Below, piece by piece: positions 8,011-15,666 of a stretch of 64,000 nucleotides of DNA. The notes beneath the pieces were generated by a model. The model was not told the DNA's origin, made no database searches, and saw nothing but the letters and a program-made list of their open reading frames with translations. The position numbers were made by a program, and so were the translations under genes. Location: positions 1 to 64,000 of the forward strand of contig NZ_CP042909.1 in NCBI RefSeq assembly GCF_012317585.1, given 5' to 3'. How positions within the stretch are numbered: the stretch's first letter is position 1; each line of letters starts with the position of its first letter. The stretch comes from Thermosulfurimonas marina. Its GTDB lineage: Bacteria > Desulfobacterota > Thermodesulfobacteria > Thermodesulfobacteriales > Thermodesulfobacteriaceae.

Positions 8011-9279
8011 CTATCCTATAAAGATCACCCGAAAAGGGATCCCGCCAAACTTCTCTTTATACATTTTGGCCAACTCGGGTTCGTCTTCGGCAAAACCCTC
8101 AAGATCGAACTCGAAGGAGGCTACCCCTTTGGTAAGGGCTTCTCAGAAATCCACGTTAACATAGGGAAGAAGTGTTCCATCAAAAACAGGATACATGAAA
8201 AAGTGCACAAAGACCTCTCCCCCTAGCTCCCCTACAGGTATTTCCAGATTCAGGGAGGGGTCTAGTTCGATCTCCAGTCCGGGGGTGCGGGCCTTTGAGG
8301 GTAAATCTTTAAGCTTGGTCTCCGGGGTTACCCTTCGCAGAGTGTGAAAGGTGTGGAGGGCTGGCGAGGCCAAGATAAAGGGCCTTGTCGAGGCCCCTGG
8401 ATGAATAAAAGGCCTTGGAGGGGCCTCTGACTCTGGAGAGGAGGGAGGCTCGGCCGTGGGACGGAAGAACTCCGAGGCTGGATGAGAGGCCACCAGGACC
8501 CCTCCTTTCTCTATCAAAGAGCGGTAAGGGCGGAAGACCTCCTCCGCAGGCTTGGGAGAAACCTCGTATTTCCGGGGCAGATAGGAAAGGATCTGCATCT
8601 GAGGAAGGGCCTTGAACCCGAATTTTATTTCTACAGGCTTTCCCTGGTAAATGAAATATTCTTCATGGCGCCAGAGCCGGGGAATAGAAGCGCACTCCCT
8701 TCGGAGCTTTTGGAGTTCTTGGTGAAGGGCCTGAATTTTTTTAAGCAACCCGGGTAAAGACTCGAGTCTTTCGGAAGGCAATACCCGATATCCCTCCTCT
8801 TCTCCTTTCCGAAGGCGGGCCAGGACCACCCCCGGAGGCTCAATCTTTGGAGCAATCTCTATCCGGAAGCCCTCCCGGATACGATTGGGGTGGCACTCCT
8901 TGGGATCACAGACGGTAACCGTGGGCTCCCGGGGACATTCTTCATAAAAAAGGCCGATTTGCAGCTCATCCGGCCGCTCCTTAAGGGGGATCTCCAGGGT
9001 TTGGTCTTCCGGGACCAGGACTAGACGCCCTTCGGTATCCAGAGCCAGTCCGGCAGTTATGCGAAAGCGGACCTTTTCTCCTTGCACTTGAAAATCTTCG
9101 ATCCCTAAACCCCAGAGGAGGCCCGGTCCCAGGAGGGTGGCGTTAATCAGGGCCTCCCGGGCCAAAAAATAGGCCTGCTCCAGGTTGAAATCTTCAGCGG
9201 TAAGGAGTTTGCCGAAAAAATAGGTGTTGCGTTCTAATCCTTGGGGGAAATCTTGCCGGATCTTTTGGGGTATGGCCAT
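8011..9279 (-). pseudogene. Tail-fibre/eCIS-associated protein with an in-frame TGA
   Basis: The intact part (9279-8143, 378 aa) has an N-terminal block RNTYFFGKLLTAEDFNLEQ followed by GPGLLWGLGIEDF. This resembles a domain that recurs in contractile-injection (phage-tail-like) loci. A low-complexity Pro/Ser stretch lies near residues 275-300. After the TGA at 8143-8145 the same frame stays open for 43 codons (8140-8014) with protein-like content, ending KFGGIPFRVIFIG and TAG at 8011. This looks like a nonsense mutation near the C-terminus. GGAGGATCGAC precedes the ATG. Family recognition is from memory of the motif and moderately uncertain. Function, if any remains, is unknown. Confidence 0.5.
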
Positions 9280-9295
9280 GTCGATCCTCCTTCTT

Positions 9296-10117
9296 TTAGA
9301 TTTGGAAGTCTCGGCCTAAAGTGGCCAGGAGATTCAAACGGGAGACTGGGCTGCGGCGGGCCAGGGTGGAGTCCTGCCCCAACCGGGAAAGTCCCAGTCT
9401 CAGCTCTCTTTGCGGAATAACCGTGTTGACTCCCAAGACCAAAGGAGTCCTCAGGGCAAACCCGGGCTCAAGGCTTACTACCTCTTCTTGGGCTCCCAAA
9501 GGGGTCCACTCCGGGACTATTTTCCGTAAAAGGGTGCGTTGTTCCGGAGGAAGTTCCGGAGGCACAAAGACCAAGAAAAGCGAACCCTGGACTCCGAAAA
9601 GGCAGGAAAAAGGCCCCCCTAAGGATTCTATCTCTCGCCATTCGATGGCCTCCCGAAGACTGGCCCGCCCTCCGGTTATTAATCGCAAAACTTCCCGGAG
9701 GGCTCCCACAGAACCCCTCCGGCGGTAGAGCTCCGGCAGGAGGGAAAGCCAGGCCTGCAGCTCTTCTCGGTTAAGCCCTTCCGGGGAGAAACCCAGGAGA
9801 TGGAGTAAAAATCGAAGGTCTTCTTAATCTCCGCGGCCCTCAAAGGCCTTGAGGAGGTCTTCCTTCCGGTAAAGAAGGAGGTGGTGCAGGAGCCGAAAGG
9901 CCGAAAAGAGGGGGAGCAGAAAGGCCTCGGCCCCTTCCCGGTAACTTTCTGGCAAAAGGGATAACCATTTTTCTACCGGAGGCACCGCCAGGGCCCAGAA
10001 AAATACCGCTTCCTCGTCGGCCGCGGTAGCCAGACGCATTACCCCCTGCCGGTGGAGGCGCCCCTCCTCATCCACATAACCCTTGGGCAAAGTAAACTCG
10101 AACTCCGTTTGGAGCAT
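9296..10117 (-). pseudogene. Chimeric phage-tail gene (TAC-like start fused to tail protein) with internal TAA
   Basis: The first 35 residues (FTLPKGYVDEEGRLHRQG, VMRLATAADE) match the start of phage tail assembly chaperone-like proteins found in contractile tail loci. From about residue 45 the sequence instead resembles the N-terminus of the phage tail protein family with the LPELYRRRG signature (LSLLPESYREGAEAFLLPL). A TAA at 9824-9826 interrupts it, and the same frame resumes with EDLRFLLHLLGF and then LLPELYRRRGSVGALREVL. No ATG, GTG or TTG start lies between the TAA and the GTG at 9709. The simplest reading is an in-frame deletion that fused two tail genes, followed by a nonsense mutation. 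Sheath, tube, baseplate and AAA+ genes are absent nearby. Confidence 0.55.
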
Positions 10118-10229
10118 AGGCGTCGGTGGTACTTAAATTTTTGTGTCCGGGTATTAAGAAAAAGGGGAGCCCCTTCTACCGGAGGGGCTCCCCGAGCAAA
10201 AGGAAAAATCTAAAACAGGAGGCAAACTT
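10118..10229. other. Spacer between decayed tail genes and the next remnant
   Basis: No gene is seen. The stretch holds a strong minus-oriented hairpin (10164-10193) and, at its right end, AGGAGGCAAACTT, the ribosome binding site of the frameshifted small gene that starts at 10230. Confidence 0.5.
10164..10193 (-). terminator. Minus-strand terminator without an obvious partner gene
   Basis: GGGGAGCCCC (10164-10173) pairs perfectly with GGGGCTCCCC (10184-10193). Read on the minus strand the hairpin is followed by TTTTTCTTAA, a good U-tract, whereas no T-run follows on the plus strand. The nearest minus-strand genes feeding it are the ABC exporter genes ending at 10806, with plus-strand remnants in between. 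Confidence 0.7.
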
Positions 10230-10458
10230 ATGAAACAAGATAACCTCTTTACCGAAAAATTTCTATCGGAAAATAGAGGAGGCGGAGAGGGCTTGTGGAG
10301 GATATTTTCATTCGGAAAGGGATCGGAATTTTCGGTACGGGCTATTGGCCAAAGAACTTTTAGAGGGTCGCTGGAGGCGTCCTAACTGGAAGTATCGGGA
10401 AGTAGCTCATCTCCTGAGGTACCTTTTTGAGGAGAGGTTTTCTAAAGATGACCACTAA
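10230..10458 (+). pseudogene. Small gene with a frameshift at an A5T3 run
   Basis: AGGAGGCAAACTT precedes an ATG at 10230. The ATG frame starts MKQDNLFTEK but soon loses protein-like character and stops. If one base is dropped in the GAAAAATTTC run (10254-10263), the frame continues to TAA at 10456 with a convincing charged sequence containing FRYGLLAKELLEGRW and REVAHLLRYLFEERF, about 75 residues in all. The second frame has no start codon of its own. I read this as a one-base insertion that broke the gene. Programmed frameshifting is possible but less likely given the decayed surroundings. The family is not recognised. Confidence 0.45.
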
Positions 10459-10793
10459 GTCCAGACACAGAAAACTTGACAAGCGCCGCCTCTGGTACCG
10501 AGGTCCTTTATTATCATCGTTCCTGGAAAGGGGAGAAAATGGCCCAGATCCTTCTCGATTATCTGGTGGCCCATCTGGGATTACCTTCCAGAGGGATAAA
10601 ACCCTGTACCTCTGAGGATCGGGGCGGTTATTTATTGCGCTACACCAAGGCCCCCTGCGTGATCTGTGAGCCCTTTTTCATCGACAATTCCGTAGATTTA
10701 GCTCGGGCGCAGGAAGATCTACCGGGGTTAGCCCGAGCCTACGCCCAGGCTATTGAAAAAATAGGGGCTTTAGCCCAAAGAGGTTTTCAATAA
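10452..10793 (+). pseudogene. N-acetylmuramoyl-L-alanine amidase, 5'-truncated fragment
   Basis: The C-terminal part of an Amidase_3-type peptidoglycan amidase. GTEVLYYHRSWKGEKMAQ, the TSEDRGGYLLRYTKAPC block and ICEPFFIDN are typical of the final half of this zinc enzyme. The N-terminal half with the zinc-binding His and Glu residues is missing: the frame is closed by a TGA at 10449, and the earliest start is a TTG at 10476 without a clear ribosome binding site. The stub (105 aa from the TTG) cannot be active. It may derive from a phage endolysin or from the neighbouring tail-like island. Confidence 0.65.
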
Positions 10794-10805
10794 AGCTTTC
10801 GTAAG

Positions 10806-11600
10806 CTATTCCCCTATCTTGGGGAGCAACCCCCTTTCGCGGGCGTAGGCGTACTGGCGCTTGAGGAACCAGAGCCCTCCCCAAAAATAGAAGAGATCTA
10901 GGCCCCAGGCCCGCAGAAGATACTCTGTAGGGAGTCCGCCCTGAGAGATCACCGCGCGCATACCTTCGAAGATGTAGGCCGAGGGGGTAAGGAGGGCCAG
11001 GTACTGTAAGAACTTGGGAAGGACCTCCAGAGGATAAAATACCGCCGAAAGGGGCAGGAAAATGAAGATAAGGGCCCAGGCCAGGATCTCGGCCTCCTGT
11101 CCGAAACGCAGGATCAATCCTATAGTCACCAGACCGATGCTCCAGCCCAAAACGAAAAGGCCCAGAACAAAAATTCCCAGATAGACCCCCAGGCGAAAGA
11201 GATTGAACCCGTAGAAGACCCCCGCCAGGGTGGCCATGAGTCCGAAAGCCAGAGAGACTTTGAGAAAACTCACCGCGATAAGACCGCCCAGATATTCCCC
11301 CAGGGTGACAGGGGCTACCAGGAGATTTACCAGGTTGCGGGACCAAACCTCCTCCAAGAAGGAGACAGAGACCGCAAGCTGGGAACGGTAAAGGATGTGC
11401 CAGAGGATAAGGGCCCCGAGAAAGAAGGAAACGAATTTCGGAAGGCGCAGGGCCCCTCTTTCAAGGTAAAGGGTGAGGAAGCCCCAGAGAAGGAGATCCA
11501 TGGTAGGCCAGTAGACCAGGTCCAGGATGCGGCTAAAGCTTCGCCGGTAAAGAAAGGCCTGTCGCAGGACGATGCCCAGGATCCGCCGGGGTCTCAGCAT
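10806..11600 (-). CDS. ABC-2 type exporter permease
   Basis: An inner-membrane permease of 264 aa with six hydrophobic segments, in the ABC-2 family. A typical C-terminal region reads LSAVFYPLEVLPKFLQYLA and then LTPSAYIFEGMRAV, characteristic of drug- or polysaccharide-type ABC-2 permeases. It overlaps its ATPase partner by 7 bp (11594-11600), so the pair is translated together. The substrate is unknown. Few changes from family length are seen, so it is probably functional. Confidence 0.88.
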   Translation of the reverse strand: MLRPRRILGIVLRQAFLYRRSFSRILDLVYWPTMDLLLWGFLTLYLERGALRLPKFVSFFLGALILWHILYRSQLAVSVSFLEEVWSRNLVNLLVAPVTLGEYLGGLIAVSFLKVSLAFGLMATLAGVFYGFNLFRLGVYLGIFVLGLFVLGWSIGLVTIGLILRFGQEAEILAWALIFIFLPLSAVFYPLEVLPKFLQYLALLTPSAYIFEGMRAVISQGGLPTEYLLRAWGLDLFYFWGGLWFLKRQYAYARERGLLPKIGE

Positions 11601-12325
11601 AAAGGGGGCTCCTTTAAGGCCTTGAAGTAGACCTCCTCCAGGTTTTGGGCCTTAAAACGTTGACACAGGACCGTCGGAGGCCCCTCGGCCAGGATCCGTC
11701 CCTGATGAAGAAGAAGGACCCGATCGGAAAGGTCTTGAAGCTCGAGGAGATTGTGGGAGGTGAAGATCACGGCCATCCCCCGATCCTGCTGATAGGCCTT
11801 GATGAGATTTCTTACTTTCCGGGCCATGGTCGGGTCGAGCCCGGCCGTGGGTTCGTCCAGGAGCAGAACCTCTGGATCGTTGATTAGGGCCTTGGCCAGG
11901 CAGAGGCGCATCATCTGGCCGGAGGAAAGATGTCGGGTCTTTTCCCGGCGCATTTCCCAGAGATCCAGAAGGCGGAGAAGCCTCTCGATTCTTTCCCGGC
12001 AAGAAGGCACTCCATAAAGAAGGGCATACACCCAGAGGTTTTCTTCCACGGTGAGGGAAAGAGGCAGCCCCACATAATTAGAGGCGAAGTTGATCCGCTC
12101 AAGGATCTCCCGGAGGTGTTCCTCCAGGTCCAGGCCGAAGAAGCGGATCTGTCCCCGGGTGGGGGTTACCAGGCCGAGAAGACAGTTAAGGAGGGTGGTC
12201 TTGCCCGCCCCGTTGGGCCCGAGAATCCCCAGGAACTCCCCCCGTTCCAAGGAAAAGCTTACCCCGGAAAGAGCAGGCTGCCCTTTAAAGACCTTGGTAA
12301 GATTTTTCACCTCCAGAACAGGCAC
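11594..12325 (-). CDS. ABC transporter ATP-binding protein
   Basis: A 243-aa cytosolic ATPase that powers the adjacent ABC-2 permease. It has Walker A GPNGAGKTT (about residues 37-45), the signature LSSGQMMRL, Walker B EVLLLDEPTAGLDP and the switch His in FTSHN. Its length is ordinary for ABC-2 exporters of the CcmA/DrrA kind. The gene is first in a two-gene minus-strand operon. No neighbour suggests the exported substrate. Confidence 0.92.
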   Translation of the reverse strand: MPVLEVKNLTKVFKGQPALSGVSFSLERGEFLGILGPNGAGKTTLLNCLLGLVTPTRGQIRFFGLDLEEHLREILERINFASNYVGLPLSLTVEENLWVYALLYGVPSCRERIERLLRLLDLWEMRREKTRHLSSGQMMRLCLAKALINDPEVLLLDEPTAGLDPTMARKVRNLIKAYQQDRGMAVIFTSHNLLELQDLSDRVLLLHQGRILAEGPPTVLCQRFKAQNLEEVYFKALKEPPLC

Positions 12326-12378
12326 AGACTACCCCTTTCTTTTCCGCACAACTTTTCAGGAAGGGCAGGGGAAAGAGC

Positions 12379-12645
12379 TTAGGCCAGTTCTACGCCTCCG
12401 GTCAGGCCTTCACCCCATTCGATCTCGATTTCGAGGCTCTGTTTGGTCTTTCCGGGTTTGGCCTTTTCTTCCACCTTGATTTCCAGGATTACCCTCTCGG
12501 GGAGGCTTAGGCGGACCTCTTCGGCCTCTCGCCGAAGGGCGAGCTCTCCGGCCTCAAGCTTTGCGGCTAGATCTCTCAAAAAGGTGGCTACCTCGGTCCG
12601 ATCTTTGAGTTCCTCGCTTTTGAAAAGCACCTTCTTTTCGGCCAT
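12379..12645 (-). CDS. Amphi-Trp domain-containing protein
   Basis: A small 88-aa cytosolic protein matching the amphi-Trp domain: KVLFKSEELKDRTEVATFL at the start, an acidic and hydrophobic middle (RLSLPERVILEIKVEE), and KQSLEIEIEWGEG at the end. The start is set at 12645 because CCGGAGGAGTTT lies immediately before that ATG and the domain begins there. Longer upstream starts run into the divergent gene. Function of the domain is not established. It is divergent from the small protein at 12701. Confidence 0.75.
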   Translation of the reverse strand: MAEKKVLFKSEELKDRTEVATFLRDLAAKLEAGELALRREAEEVRLSLPERVILEIKVEEKAKPGKTKQSLEIEIEWGEGLTGGVELA

Positions 12646-12660
12646 AAACTCCTCCGGGGT

Positions 12661-12690
12661 TTGACTTTTGTCCGTCACAAAGTTAATAAT
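12661..12690 (+). promoter_or_regulatory. Promoter placing the start of transcription at the ATG (leaderless)
   Basis: TTGACT (12661-12666), a 17-bp spacer, then TAATAA (12684-12689). The expected transcription start is about 12696-12701, at or within a few bases of the ATG at 12701. No Shine-Dalgarno sequence precedes that ATG. Confidence 0.55.
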
Positions 12691-12700
12691 TAGTTGGGCC

Positions 12701-12883
12701 ATGAACAAGACCACCGAAAAAGAGAGCACAGGACGCAGACTGAGCGGAGAAGAGGAGGCCATTTTGCGGGCCACCAAGGAGATCGTAATCAAGTTTATCG
12801 AGATGGGGCGTTGTTCCCCGGCCTCCTTTGAGGAGGTCTTTACTTTGGTCTTCCGCACCATCAAAAAGACCCTTAATTCTTGA
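12701..12883 (+). CDS. Small conserved protein of unknown function
   Basis: A 60-aa basic/acidic protein (MNKTTEKESTGRR, then LSGEEEAILRATKEIVIKF and SPASFEEVFTLVFRTIK). Short proteins of this pattern are common in sulfate-reducing lineages, but I know of no assigned function. It looks all-helical, with no membrane segment or metal motif. The ATG overlaps the CAT of the longest possible version of the divergent gene and has no ribosome binding site, in keeping with leaderless translation. A later TTG after AGAGGAGG is an alternative start. It ends 34 bp before tRNA-Lys. Confidence 0.6.
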   Translation: MNKTTEKESTGRRLSGEEEAILRATKEIVIKFIEMGRCSPASFEEVFTLVFRTIKKTLNS

Positions 12884-12917
12884 CACTCCTGGAAGCGCCC
12901 ATTATCGTAAATGAGGT

Positions 12918-12990
12918 GGGCCGGTAACTCAGCTGGCAGAGTACTGGCCTTTTAAGCCAGGAGTCGCAGGTTCGAATCCTGCCCGGCCCA
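12918..12990 (+). tRNA. tRNA-Lys (anticodon UUU)
   Basis: A complete 73-nt cloverleaf. The acceptor stem is GGGCCGG (12918-12924) with CCGGCCC (12983-12989) and discriminator A at 12990. The anticodon stem-loop reads CTGGC-CTTTTAA-GCCAG, giving anticodon TTT. The T arm is GCAGG-TTCGAAT-CCTGC. The 3' CCA is not encoded. Fragments of an integrase and other mobile DNA follow directly, so the gene is a likely attachment site. Confidence 0.95.
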
Positions 12991-12991
12991 C

Positions 12992-13099
12992 TTAGAGAAT
13001 CAAGGATTTTCGGACTTCTCTCTTTTTCTTGGTGTCCAACGTGGTGTCCAGCACTTCGGAATTTCCCCCCTTTGGGAGGAATTCGTCTGTCAGATTTAA
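12992..13099 (-). pseudogene. Possible integrase C-terminal remnant beside tRNA-Lys
   Basis: A 35-codon open frame, closed upstream by TGA at 13100, ends VLDTTLDTKKK and REVRKSLIL just beside the tRNA 3' end. Tails of this style are common at the C-terminus of phage-type tyrosine recombinases whose gene abuts a tRNA. No catalytic residues are included. The identification rests on a short, low-information tail, so it is tentative. Confidence 0.35.
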
Positions 13100-13152
13100 T
13101 CAACTACTGTCAGGCTTGACCACGGGCAGAATTAGGCGCAGGAGGTTTGGCC

Positions 13153-13314
13153 GTGGCAGTCAATAAGGAATGTCCACACTGTCATGCGAAGAATGCGCTT
13201 TCGCGGAAGAAATGCTTCCGCTGCGGGAAGTCGCTTACGGGGTTATCTCAAATCGTGTATTGGGTGGATGTGAGAATTGAGATGCCCCCAAACGTTGCAC
13301 ACCTGAAATGTTAG
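13153..13314 (+). pseudogene. Tyrosine recombinase N-terminal fragment with zinc ribbon
   Basis: AGGAGGTTTGGCC precedes a GTG start. The 53-aa product has a zinc ribbon (CPHCHAKNALSRKKCFRCGK) followed by QIVYWVDVRIE, the usual opening of integrases of sulfate-reducing and thermophilic bacteria. The sequence then breaks off into MPPNVAHLKC and a stop, at what looks like the end of the IS3-family remnant. The catalytic domain is gone, so it cannot be a functional integrase. Confidence 0.5.
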
Positions 13315-13320
13315 GGTCCA

Positions 13321-13506
13321 TTATACCTGCCCCTTTTTCTGCACACCACCTGGGAGATCTCCTTCATTTTCTTTCCAGATTTCCATAGGTGTTCGATAGT
13401 TTAGGGCTGAATAAGGTCGTTTTTGGTTGTATTCCTTAATCCAATTTTCTATACGGCTCTTAGCTTCTTCTAAGGTATCAAATTCTTCCCGATCAATCAC
13501 TTCCTC
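13321..13506 (-). pseudogene. IS3-family transposase, C-terminal fragment
   Basis: About 60 codons encode the end of an IS3-type (rve) transposase: the RIENWIKEYNQKRPYSALNY block, then RTPMEIW, as in the final part of OrfB. The frame loses similarity at about 13506, where GC-rich CRISPR-associated sequence begins. The rest of the element, including its DDE residues, is missing. It separates the integrase fragment from the cmr remnants and marks a deletion or insertion junction. Confidence 0.75.
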
Positions 13507-13766
13507 GCGCCCAGCGGGTAGCGCCCAGCCAGACCGCCTTGCAGCGCCTCCGGGGTGAGCTGGCGCGGCTGGAAGAAGAGTGGAAATCGCCCTCGGGCGA
13601 GCTGGCGGCCTCGCCCGACCTCTGGCGGGATACCCTGCGGGCCGTGCTGGCCCACCATCTAGAGGTGCAGGGCGCAGCACTGGAGGCGCTCACCGAAGCC
13701 GCCGTGAGGGGGATCCTCCAGTGGGCGCTGGATTGGCATGTCACCGTGCTGAAAGAAAGCCTTTAA
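13507..13766 (+). pseudogene. 5'-truncated gene upstream of cmr4
   Basis: A GC-rich open frame with no proper start runs from the IS3 junction to a TAA at 13764, giving about 85 residues rich in Ala, Leu, Glu and Trp (LARLEEEWKSPSGELAAS; ILQWALDWHVTVLKESL). It ends 15 bp before the cmr4 ATG, whose GAAGGAGG lies in the gap, so it was the preceding gene of the CRISPR cassette. The helical character would fit the end of a Cas10 or Cmr3-like protein, but I do not recognise it. Confidence 0.45.
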
Positions 13767-14400
13767 GAAGGAGGAATAACCATGGCAAGTTACCAAAAGT
13801 TCCTGCAGGTCGGCATGGCGCTGGACCCCATCCATGTAGGCACCGGGGGCGCGCGCATCGGCCGGGTAGACCTCACCATCGTCCGGGACCCGGTGACCCA
13901 GGTGCCCAAGATCCCGGGCTCGAGCCTAGCGGGGGTGTACCGAACGTACGTGGCAATGGCAGAGCAAGAGTCAAATCCAAATAGGCAGGTGAACGGGCAA
14001 TCTAAGCCCTATTACCCCGACTGTGCCGGCTTAGGGCAGGATGCAAACCACGGCCACTGCCGCAAGCCCAACTGCCCGGTTTGCACCGTCTTCGGCTTTG
14101 CTCGGGGTGCGGGACAGGAAGGCGGTTTTGCAGGCTTGGCCGCCTTCACCGATGCGCAGGTACTGCTGTTTCCCGTCCCCACCCGGCGGGGTCCCATGTG
14201 GGTCACTTGCCCGATGGCCTTGCAGACAACTGGCTTGACGGTGAGCGGGGTAGATAGCGAAGCCGTCTACGTGGAACAAGCAGGGAATCCCCCTCAACCT
14301 GGGCTGGCTATTGCTGGAGACCTGCCAGTGTAGTCAGATGGGCAACATCCAATTGTGTCTTCAGAGTCTGAGCATACCCGATTTTATCTGCAACCGCCTG

Positions 14401-14409
14401 GCCCTGGTA
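14401..14409. repeat. Target-site duplication, left copy
   Basis: GCCCTGGTA, identical to 15667-15675, directly flanks the IS256-family element inside cmr4. Confidence 0.85.
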
Positions 14410-14411
14410 GG

Positions 14412-14434
14412 TAGTGTTTCACAAATTGTGTCCG
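14412..14434. repeat. IS256-family left inverted repeat
   Basis: Begins TAGTGTTTC and ends TGTGTCCG. Nineteen of 23 positions match the complement of the right repeat at 15643-15665. Confidence 0.85.
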
Positions 14435-14506
14435 AGGGGGTAAATAAAGAGGCCTTCCTCCTTGCGATAATAAGTGGGAGTCAAACCAAAGGGAAGGAGG
14501 AAGGCC

Positions 14507-15655
14507 ATGCAGGACAGAGAAATTATAGAAAAGCTGGAGGACCTCATCAAGGAGGCCATTAAAAGCGTGATTGAGCGACTGGCTATTGAGGAAAGAAGCC
14601 TTTACCTTGAGGAACACCCTGAAACCAAAGGCAATGGTTTCTACTCTCGCTCCCTTCTCACCAAATACGGGCCTATTGAAGGCCTTATGGTTCCCAGAAC
14701 TCGAGATGGAAACTTTAGAGCTCAGATTCTACCTCCTCCAAGGAGAAGAGCCGGTCTCGACTTGGGAGAAGCTGTATTGGCCTTGTACGCTTCGGGAGCC
14801 AGTACCAGGGCGGTTTCAAGATTTATCGAGACCATTTACGGGGCTTACTATTCGCCAGCCAGTATAAGCAGACTAACGGAGGTAGCCGAGGACCAAATTG
14901 AGTCCTGGAGAAAGCGAAGGCTTTCGGAGGAATACTTTGCCCTTTATCTGGATGCTACTTTTCTGCCGGTGAGGAGAGGAACTGTGGCCAGGGAGCCGGT
15001 GTATCTGGCTTTGGGGATAAGGCGAGATGGGACCAGAGAGATTGTGGGCTTTTGGACCAGTGGAGGGGAAGGTGAGAGCGCTCTGGTTTATCAGGAAATT
15101 TTCAACGAACTGCGCGAAAGAGGTCTCAAGAGGATTGAGGTGGTCATAGGGGACGGGCTATCAGGCTTGAAGGAGGCGGTTCTCAGGGTTTATCCTGGGG
15201 CCAGGTTTCAGAGATGCGTTCTTCACAGTCTCAAGTATAGCCTGAGGAAGGTTCGGAGGTCTCACCGAGAGGCGCTGGCTCAGGATTTGAGGAAAATTTA
15301 TCGGGCTGGGAGGAGGTCCGAGGCCCTGGAGGCCTTCAGGGCTTTCAAGGCCCGGTGGCAAGGGAAGTATCCGGAAGTAGTGAAGCACTGGGAGGAGAAC
15401 CTCGAGGATCTCTTGGTTTTTCTGGAATATCCGGAGCCTATTCGGAATTATATTTACACCACGAATCAGCTTGAAAGGCTGATTAAAGAGGTCAAGCGCA
15501 GGACCAAGGTGATAGAGGTTTTCTGTGAGCCTGGGGCACTTTACAAGGTAGTCTATCTGGTGCTTAGGGGTCTAGAGGAGAAATACCGTTCGCGAAAACT
15601 GAGAGGTTTTGAGGATCTTATGGAGGAAGGCCTCTTATCCTGCGGACACAGTTGA
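14507..15655 (+). CDS. IS256-family (mutator type) transposase
   Basis: A 382-aa DDE transposase. The acidic triad is visible as LDATFLPV (first Asp), VIGDGLSGL (second Asp) and NQLERLIKEVKRRTKV (Glu), the last being the mutator family signature. The start at 14507 follows GGGAAGGAGGAAGGCC. The stop codon lies within the right inverted repeat. Length and motifs are complete, so it is probably active. Confidence 0.93.
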   Translation: MQDREIIEKLEDLIKEAIKSVIERLAIEERSLYLEEHPETKGNGFYSRSLLTKYGPIEGLMVPRTRDGNFRAQILPPPRRRAGLDLGEAVLALYASGASTRAVSRFIETIYGAYYSPASISRLTEVAEDQIESWRKRRLSEEYFALYLDATFLPVRRGTVAREPVYLALGIRRDGTREIVGFWTSGGEGESALVYQEIFNELRERGLKRIEVVIGDGLSGLKEAVLRVYPGARFQRCVLHSLKYSLRKVRRSHREALAQDLRKIYRAGRRSEALEAFRAFKARWQGKYPEVVKHWEENLEDLLVFLEYPEPIRNYIYTTNQLERLIKEVKRRTKVIEVFCEPGALYKVVYLVLRGLEEKYRSRKLRGFEDLMEEGLLSCGHS

Positions 15656-15665
15656 CGAAACACTA
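15643..15665. repeat. IS256-family right inverted repeat
   Basis: Begins CGGACACA and ends GAAACACTA, the partner of 14412-14434. It overlaps the end of the transposase gene. Confidence 0.85.
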
Positions 15666-15666
15666 T

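Larger units (their letters stand above)
14410..15666 (+). mobile_element. Intact IS256-family insertion sequence in cmr4
   Basis: A 1257-bp element bounded by imperfect 23-bp inverted repeats (14412-14434 and 15643-15665) and a 9-bp direct duplication. It contains one uninterrupted mutator-type transposase gene. The duplication is exact and the transposase is full length, so insertion looks recent. It interrupts cmr4 between a Val codon and the Pro that follows it. Confidence 0.9.

Noticed and set aside
8143-8145. The TGA in the tail-like gene as selenocysteine.
   Set aside because: It is not at a redox position, no compact hairpin was noticed after it, and the neighbouring gene also has a nonsense TAA, which cannot be Sec.
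10427-10615. A 62-aa plus-strand frame overlapping the amidase fragment.
   Set aside because: It is out of frame with both recognisable remnants and resembles nothing known to me.
12646-12864. Longer N-terminus (161 aa) for the amphi-Trp protein.
   Set aside because: The added part is antisense to the small gene at 12701, and a strong GGAGGA site precedes the ATG at 12645.
12873-13103. A minus-strand frame with GRIRTCDSWLKRPVL across the tRNA.
   Set aside because: This is the well-known spurious translation of the antisense strand of a tRNA gene.
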